36,760 nucleotides of DNA from Prevotella sp. (lineage in GTDB: Bacteria > Bacteroidota > Bacteroidia > Bacteroidales > Bacteroidaceae), in NCBI GenBank assembly GCA_017478085.1, contig JAFVEE010000028.1:1-36760 (forward strand), given 5' to 3'. Made by a program: the position numbers and the translations under genes. Below are positions 32,668-36,760 of the stretch, piece by piece (position 1 is the stretch's first letter; each line of letters begins with the position of its first letter). The notes beneath the pieces are model-generated. The model made no database searches. It saw only the letters and a program-made list of their open reading frames with translations, and had not been told where the DNA came from.

Positions 32668-33870
32668 ATGAAAAGAGTATTAATGCTGGGCGGCTCCATC
32701 TACCAGACCTACGCCATCAAGGCAGCAAGGGAGATGGGCTACTATGTCATCACGTGTGACTATCTGCCCGATAATCCCGGACACAAATACGCCCACGAAT
32801 ATCACAATGTAAGTACGACCGACAAGGAGGCTGTGCTGGCTCTGGCTCGTAAACTGAAGGTTGATGGGGTCGTGGCATACGCCAGTGACCCCGCTGCCCC
32901 TACCGCAGCATACGTCAGCGAGCAGCTTGGCTTGCCCACCAGCCCATATAAGTCCGTGGAGATTCTGAGCAAGAAGCACCTCTTCCGGCAGTACCTCACA
33001 GAGCATGGCTTTAACGTACCCAAGGCCAAGAGCTATCGCAAGTACGAAGAGGCAGAGGCTGACATTGACAACTTCCACCTTCCAGTGATGGTGAAGCCTG
33101 TAGACTCCTCTGGCAGCAAAGGCATCAATAAGCTTACAGACAAGTCGCAACTGAAGGCATTCTTTGACGATGCGCTCAGCTACTCTCGTGACAAGATTGT
33201 ACTGATAGAGGAGTTCATCGTGAAGAACGGTCCCCAGATTTCAGGTGATGCCTTCTCTGTTGACGGTAAGTTGGTGTTCCATTGCCTCGGCAATGAGTTC
33301 TACAGCACCAAGGTAGACAAGGACTTTGCGCCCCTTGGTGAGTGCTGGCCTACTGTGATGCCAAAGGAAGTCATTGATACGTTGGCTGCCGACCTGCAAA
33401 GGCTGATAACAAGCCTTGGTATGAAATCTACGGCCTATAATGTTGAGGCTATTTATGGTGAGGATGGGAAAGTCTATATCCTGGAGTTGGGTGCCCGTAG
33501 TGGTGGCAGCCTGATTCCTCAAATAACGGCCTTGGCAACGGGTGTCGACATGGTTCCCTACGTCATCAAGGCTGCCCTTGGCGAGGACTGCTCAGATTTA
33601 AAGATGGTACCAGTAAAAGGCTTTTGGAGCAACTATATGGCCCATGCCAACGAAACGGGCAAGTATGCCGGCATCGAATACGATGAGGAATTCAAACAGA
33701 ACAACCTCGTGGATTTCGTGACCGACATCAAGCTCGGCGATCCTGTCCATAAATACCGCGATGCCCAGGACTGCGTGGGCGAGTTACTGCTGAGATACGA
33801 CAGTGCCGAACAGATGAACCACATCATCGAGCACATGGATGATTATGTGCAAATCAAGGTCAAGCAGTAA
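32668..33870 (+). CDS. ATP-grasp ligase
   Basis: 400 residues. An N-terminal pre-ATP-grasp Rossmann-like region (RVLMLGGSIYQTYAIKAARE) is followed by a carbamoyl-phosphate-synthase-type ATP-grasp domain: LPVMVKPVDSSGSKGINKL with nucleotide-binding Lys, IVLIEEFIVKNGPQISGDAF, and the metal-binding block AYNVEAIYGED...VYILELGARSGG. Such enzymes activate a carboxylate as acylphosphate and couple it to an amine. In a capsule locus with two aminotransferases, a plausible role is joining an amino acid or other acid to an amino sugar or amino acid; this is inference. The gene ends 73 nt before the toxin-antitoxin unit, which has its own promoter. Confidence 0.88.
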   Translation: MKRVLMLGGSIYQTYAIKAAREMGYYVITCDYLPDNPGHKYAHEYHNVSTTDKEAVLALARKLKVDGVVAYASDPAAPTAAYVSEQLGLPTSPYKSVEILSKKHLFRQYLTEHGFNVPKAKSYRKYEEAEADIDNFHLPVMVKPVDSSGSKGINKLTDKSQLKAFFDDALSYSRDKIVLIEEFIVKNGPQISGDAFSVDGKLVFHCLGNEFYSTKVDKDFAPLGECWPTVMPKEVIDTLAADLQRLITSLGMKSTAYNVEAIYGEDGKVYILELGARSGGSLIPQITALATGVDMVPYVIKAALGEDCSDLKMVPVKGFWSNYMAHANETGKYAGIEYDEEFKQNNLVDFVTDIKLGDPVHKYRDAQDCVGELLLRYDSAEQMNHIIEHMDDYVQIKVKQ

Positions 33871-33886
33871 GAAAACAGTCCATTTA

Positions 33887-33918
33887 TTTGGCAGATTCGG
33901 GAAAAATGCATACTTTTG
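33887..33918 (+). promoter_or_regulatory. Promoter of the toxin-antitoxin unit
   Basis: TTTG (33887-33890), 20 nt, TACTTTTG (33911-33918). It ends 25 nt before the antitoxin start, inside the capsule operon. Confidence 0.7.
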
Positions 33919-33943
33919 CAAACGGTAATCATATAGAATTATT

Positions 33944-34087
33944 ATGGCAACAGAATTTATTACAGTTTCATGGGAGAGTCTCCCCGTGGAGGAAAGGAAG
34001 AGAAGAGTGGCCGTAAGAGAGGCTACATCGCAGATGATGCAGGGAAGCATCACCTGTGAGAAGTATGGTGCTTACGCTGGCAGATAA
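33944..34087 (+). CDS. Small antitoxin-like protein paired with a PIN toxin
   Basis: 47 residues, MATEFITVSWESLPVEERKR then a basic and polar stretch to the stop at 34087. It has its own strong promoter and ends 4 nt before the PIN-domain gene (or overlaps it, if the PIN gene starts at 34065). Small size, charge and position fit the antitoxin of a VapBC-type module. The family is not recognised, so the call rests on context. Confidence 0.6.
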   Translation: MATEFITVSWESLPVEERKRRVAVREATSQMMQGSITCEKYGAYAGR

Positions 34088-34091
34088 GTCA

Positions 34092-34520
34092 ATGTCATCA
34101 CGTTATCTTATTGACACTTGTATCTTCATCCACTATGCAACAGACCGAGGTTTGTTGTCTGCTGATGTTTTGTCCATTCTGACAGACTATGATACCGTTA
34201 TTTGCATGAGCGTAGAAAGCATACGCGAACTGGTAATCCAGCATAATAACGGCAAACTTGTATCAAAGTTCTGGGAATCTGCTGAGCAGATGATTGACGA
34301 CATCCGAAACAAATACTATATCGAAATCCTTCCTTTGAAGGAAGAGCATATGCGAACATATTCGCGGTTACGGCTCAATTATGCCCAAGACCACAAAGAT
34401 CCTTCCGACCATGTGATAATTTCTCATGCTATGACAGAACGGCTTCCGTTAATATCAGATGACGGGAAGTTTGAATTCTATCAAAAACAAGGGTTACACC
34501 TTATTATAAACAAGCGATAG
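34092..34520 (+). CDS. PIN-domain (VapC-like) toxin ribonuclease
   Basis: 142 residues from ATG 34092 (MSSRYLIDTCIFIHYATDRG); an ATG at 34065 would overlap the antitoxin. The PIN acidic residues are in place: Asp in YLIDTCIFI, Glu in MSVESIRELVI, Asp in DPSDHVIISHAM and Asp in LPLISDDGKFEFY. VapC-type PIN proteins are Mg-dependent ribonucleases that cut tRNA or rRNA and are held inactive by the partner antitoxin. The unit sits inside the capsule gene cluster, between the ATP-grasp gene and a gene remnant, and looks inserted; it is more AT-rich than the genes before it. Confidence 0.85.
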   Translation: MSSRYLIDTCIFIHYATDRGLLSADVLSILTDYDTVICMSVESIRELVIQHNNGKLVSKFWESAEQMIDDIRNKYYIEILPLKEEHMRTYSRLRLNYAQDHKDPSDHVIISHAMTERLPLISDDGKFEFYQKQGLHLIINKR

Positions 34521-34591
34521 CTGTTATTTCAACTAATCTCTTGGCCACTCCATAACAGGAGTGACCCTCTACGGGATTCCTAACAACATCC

Positions 34592-34687
34592 ATGAACATC
34601 ACAATCGAACAGCTACAGCTCCCAGAGCTGGAGGCTTTCCTGCATGAGCAGGCTGATGATGCTTTTCCCTCGCTGAAGGATGAATAG
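34592..34687 (+). pseudogene. 31-codon remnant, possibly of a GNAT acetyltransferase
   Basis: An ORF of 31 codons (MNITIEQLQLPELEAFLHEQ, then ADDAFPSLKDE and stop at 34687). It resembles the start of Bacteroidales capsule-locus GNAT-type acetyltransferases, from memory rather than search, and ends after one motif. The rest of the 248-nt gap (34521-34768) holds only very short frames, one of 16 codons at 34711-34761. A decayed gene left by insertion or deletion next to the toxin-antitoxin pair is the simplest reading. Confidence 0.35.
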
Positions 34688-34768
34688 CATATGAATGAAT
34701 ATTATAAGATATGATGGAACAGGAAATGATTGCAAAATACAGACTAAATAAACTTAAATAGAAAAACA

Positions 34769-35458
34769 ATGAAGAATTTGATAATTGTCGGCCTTAGCGC
34801 GACCTCACGCTTAGCTTACTCTTTTGTAGAGTCTCATAAGCTGTTCAATGTTATTGGTTTTGCCGTAAATGAACAATATAAAGAATGTGACAGTTTTTGT
34901 GGTCTACCAGTCTACACGCTGGAAAATCTGAAAGAGCAATTAGAAGGCGGAGAGTTCCTCGTGTTTGTTGCTTTGCTGTGGAATCACCTTAATGCAGATC
35001 GTCGGAAAGTATATGAATTCTGTAAGTCTAAAGGATATGAGATGGCTAACCTCATATCTCCCCTTGCTGTAGTGCGAAGTGAGATTACGGGTGACAATAT
35101 CTGGATTCATGATTATGTAGTCATACAGAACGACACCCGGTTAGGTAATAACATTGCCATCATGCAAGGAGCACTTATTGGGGCAGACTCAGACATAGCC
35201 TCCCATTGCTTTTTTGGTGCCCACTCACTTTTTGCTGGTGGCTGTACAATAGGCGAGCAGTCATTTGTTGGCCTCCATGCTACAGTGTTTGATGACACCC
35301 ACATTGGCCGCAAGTGTATTATTGGAGCTTGTACTGCTGTAAAACGCAACATGTCCGATTTCTCAAAGTACGTTACACCGTCAGATAATATCGTTATTAA
35401 GCAATATTCAGAAGATGAAATCGAAAACAAGTTAGTATTCAGTAAAAACGTAAGATAA
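34769..35458 (+). CDS. PglD-like sugar acyltransferase (left-handed beta-helix)
   Basis: 229 residues. The N-terminal domain (KNLIIVGLSATSRLAYSFVE, VIGFAVNEQY) is the Rossmann-like PglD_N fold. From about residue 90, hexapeptide repeats form a left-handed beta-helix (SPLAVVRSEITGDNIWIHDY, LGNNIAIMQGALIGADSDIA, HIGRKCIIGACTAVKRNMSD). The family's catalytic His is probably in the CFFGAHSLFAGG area. PglD-type enzymes N-acylate 4-amino sugars made by DegT aminotransferases, so this enzyme fits with the VioA-like enzyme upstream. The donor may not be acetyl-CoA, as MaoC and CitE-like acyl-CoA enzymes follow directly (6 nt gap). Confidence 0.85.
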   Translation: MKNLIIVGLSATSRLAYSFVESHKLFNVIGFAVNEQYKECDSFCGLPVYTLENLKEQLEGGEFLVFVALLWNHLNADRRKVYEFCKSKGYEMANLISPLAVVRSEITGDNIWIHDYVVIQNDTRLGNNIAIMQGALIGADSDIASHCFFGAHSLFAGGCTIGEQSFVGLHATVFDDTHIGRKCIIGACTAVKRNMSDFSKYVTPSDNIVIKQYSEDEIENKLVFSKNVR

Positions 35459-35464
35459 AATAGT

Positions 35465-35929
35465 ATGACACCATCTCCAATAGGACACTATTATGAGGAT
35501 TTCACAGTAGGTGAAGTTATCAAGCATGAGCTTTCGAAAACCATTTTCGAGAGTGATAACAACTTGTTCTCGCTATTGACGATGAACAACCACCCTGTTC
35601 ATACAAATATTGACTATGCTGGCAAAAACCAGCATGGGCAGGTTTTGGTTGTGGGAACCTTGGTGTTCTCACTTGCGGTAGGCATTACGGTTCCTGACAT
35701 CAGCGGAAAAGCTATTGCCAACCTTGGCTATGAAGATGTGAAGCATTTAGCCCCAACGTTCCTCAATGATACCATCTACGTTAGGTCAACTATTCTTGAC
35801 AAACGAGAGTCTAAGAGAAAGGCTGACCGTGGTATCATCTACGTAGAGTCAATAGCCTATAACCAGCGGGGAGAGGACGTATTGTCTTTCCGTCGTCACG
35901 TATTAATCAAAAAGAGAAACAATGGCTAA
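35465..35929 (+). CDS. MaoC-family (hot-dog fold) acyl-CoA hydratase
   Basis: 154 residues, a single hot-dog domain. MaoC features are GHYYEDFTVGEVIKHELSKT at the start, the hydratase motif region SLLTMNNHPVHTNIDYA (compare the GDxNPIHxD pattern, here with Asn in place of the Asp residues), GTLVFSLAVGITVPD and YVRSTILDKRESKRKADRG. It belongs with the enzymes that hydrate or dehydrate branched or dicarboxylic CoA esters, such as mesaconyl-CoA hydratase. The stop overlaps the start of the CitE-like gene by 8 nt, so the two probably act in sequence on an acyl-CoA. Confidence 0.85.
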   Translation: MTPSPIGHYYEDFTVGEVIKHELSKTIFESDNNLFSLLTMNNHPVHTNIDYAGKNQHGQVLVVGTLVFSLAVGITVPDISGKAIANLGYEDVKHLAPTFLNDTIYVRSTILDKRESKRKADRGIIYVESIAYNQRGEDVLSFRRHVLIKKRNNG

Positions 35930-36760
35930 TGAACCATATTTGATGCGTAGTCTGATGTTTGTGCCAGCGCATAATCAAGAATTGCTCGCCAGCTCTTTAC
36001 GCCGTAATGCAGACGTACTTCTGCTTGATATTGAGGATAGTGTACCACAATGTGACAAACAGATGGCACGCGACAACGTCAAGGTGTTTGTTAACAAAAA
36101 TGGGGGGGGGAAATTAATATTTCCTCGTGTAAATGACCGCGAAAGCGGTGAACTGCTGAAAGATCTCTACCAACTTACCATTCCTGGTATCACAGGCTTT
36201 ATGTATCCCAAGTCAACAAAGGAAGAAGATGTATATTTCGTAGGGAAACTTCTTGAAACTATCGAATATGAAAAAGGTTTTCCCGTTGGTACATTCAAAT
36301 TGATTCCTCTGATAGAGACCGCAGGTGCCATTGTAAACATCAAGGAGATATGTACAGCCTGCACGCGTGTTGTTGCCGTTGCTTTTGGCTGTGAGGACTA
36401 CGTAACCGACCTCGGCGGTAAGCACGACCCAGAAGGGCAGAGCATTTTCTATGCCCGCAACGCCATTGTCAATGCCGCACGTGCCACAGGAGTCCAGCCC
36501 ATAGACACTGTGCATATCAAGGTTCATGATTTGGAAGATTTGGAGCGAAACCTTATTCTGTCAAAGAACCTGGGCTTCGAAGGCATGCTCGTGTTGAATC
36601 CCAAAGAACTGCCTCTTGTCAATCAATACTTCTCCCCTTCTGAAGAGGAGATTGCCTGGGCCAAGGAAATGGTGCAGTTGACCGCCGAGGCCAAGGCTGA
36701 GGGCAAAGGTGTAGCTGTAAAGGATGGAAAATTCATTGGGCCTCCCATGCTGAAGATGGC
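35922..36760 (+). CDS. HpcH/HpaI-family CoA-ester lyase (CitE-like), cut by the window edge
   Basis: The ATG at 35922 overlaps the MaoC gene by 8 nt; the frame is open to the window end (279 codons visible). CitE/malyl-CoA lyase motifs are RSLMFVPAHNQELLASSL, ADVLLLDIEDSVP, FPRVNDRESGELL, LIPLIETAGAIVNIKEI with the metal-binding Glu, and VAFGCEDYVTDLGGKHDPEG with the metal-binding Asp. Such enzymes split or form 3-hydroxyacyl-CoA esters such as malyl-CoA or methylmalyl-CoA. A run of nine G (36102-36110) encodes Gly61-63 in frame; slippage there would truncate the protein. With the MaoC enzyme it could supply an unusual acyl group for the sugar. Confidence 0.85.
   Translation, partial: MANEPYLMRSLMFVPAHNQELLASSLRRNADVLLLDIEDSVPQCDKQMARDNVKVFVNKNGGGKLIFPRVNDRESGELLKDLYQLTIPGITGFMYPKSTKEEDVYFVGKLLETIEYEKGFPVGTFKLIPLIETAGAIVNIKEICTACTRVVAVAFGCEDYVTDLGGKHDPEGQSIFYARNAIVNAARATGVQPIDTVHIKVHDLEDLERNLILSKNLGFEGMLVLNPKELPLVNQYFSPSEEEIAWAKEMVQLTAEAKAEGKGVAVKDGKFIGPPMLKM
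36102..36110 (+). repeat. Poly-G tract (nine G) within the CitE-like gene
   Basis: Nine consecutive G residues follow AACAAAAAT and are read as three glycine codons. In this number the frame is intact. Homopolymer tracts of this length are prone to slipped-strand mispairing. Confidence 0.9.

Noticed and set aside
36102-36110. The nine-G run as an actual frameshift
   Set aside because: The frame from 35922 is intact through it and continues with conserved CitE motifs, so the gene is on in this sequence.

Overview
The window looks like a chromosome segment of a Bacteroidales bacterium, most likely in or near the Prevotella group. The evidence is sigma-ABfr-type promoters (TTTG, about 20 nt, TAnnTTTG) in front of many genes, secreted proteins ending in the 'YxLxGR...GIYIxxGKK' tail, a CotH-type protein, and a capsule locus that opens with a UpxY (NusG-like) antiterminator. 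Positions 1 to about 27 kb are GC-rich core genome. The capsule locus from about 27.9 kb onward becomes progressively more AT-rich, which fits an exchangeable region.

Layout. 1-2150: a gene cut by the window edge, a membrane-anchored TPR/AraC regulator, and divergent tRNA-Pro(CGG) and tRNA-Phe(GAA) genes. 2180-7578: a pectin methylesterase converges on a minus-strand operon of murF, a TIM-barrel-like lipoprotein and a large helical secreted protein. 7579-11683: a repeat array, an AraC regulator, a glycine-zipper lipoprotein, an RlpA-like protein and glutamate dehydrogenase. 11975-18697: an OPT peptide transporter, a beta-propeller-like protein, a GH28 polygalacturonase-type enzyme and a PL11 rhamnogalacturonan lyase. 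18698-27129: a second repeat array, a Na/phosphate symporter with a PhoU tail, a multidomain HExxH protein next to an AraC regulator, and an operon of cotH-like gene, ung and a DUF3109 protein. 27130-27871: a third repeat array, a strong promoter and a long structured leader. 27872-36760: upxY, an unrecognised helical protein, a Wza-like export lipoprotein, then sugar-modification enzymes (DegT aminotransferase, class I aminotransferase, ATP-grasp ligase, PglD-like acyltransferase, MaoC hydratase, CitE-like lyase). A PIN toxin-antitoxin pair and a gene remnant interrupt this set. The locus runs off the right edge.

How the genes work together. The pectinesterase, GH28 and PL11 enzymes would act on methylated homogalacturonan and rhamnogalacturonan, although no SusC/SusD pair is present. 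The capsule genes look like a module that makes an acylated 4-amino-4,6-dideoxy sugar, controlled by UpxY acting on its own leader.

The most unusual signals are two. First, three intergenic arrays share an exact 22-bp period: a 15-bp near-palindrome (consensus AACGGAGCCTCCGTT) plus a 7-bp variable spacer, 14 units in all, one pair forming a perfect 20-bp hairpin. Second, the upxY leader has mutually exclusive hairpins built around a duplicated 12-nt element, CATAAAGAAGCG. All calls come from reading the sequence; no database searches were run.
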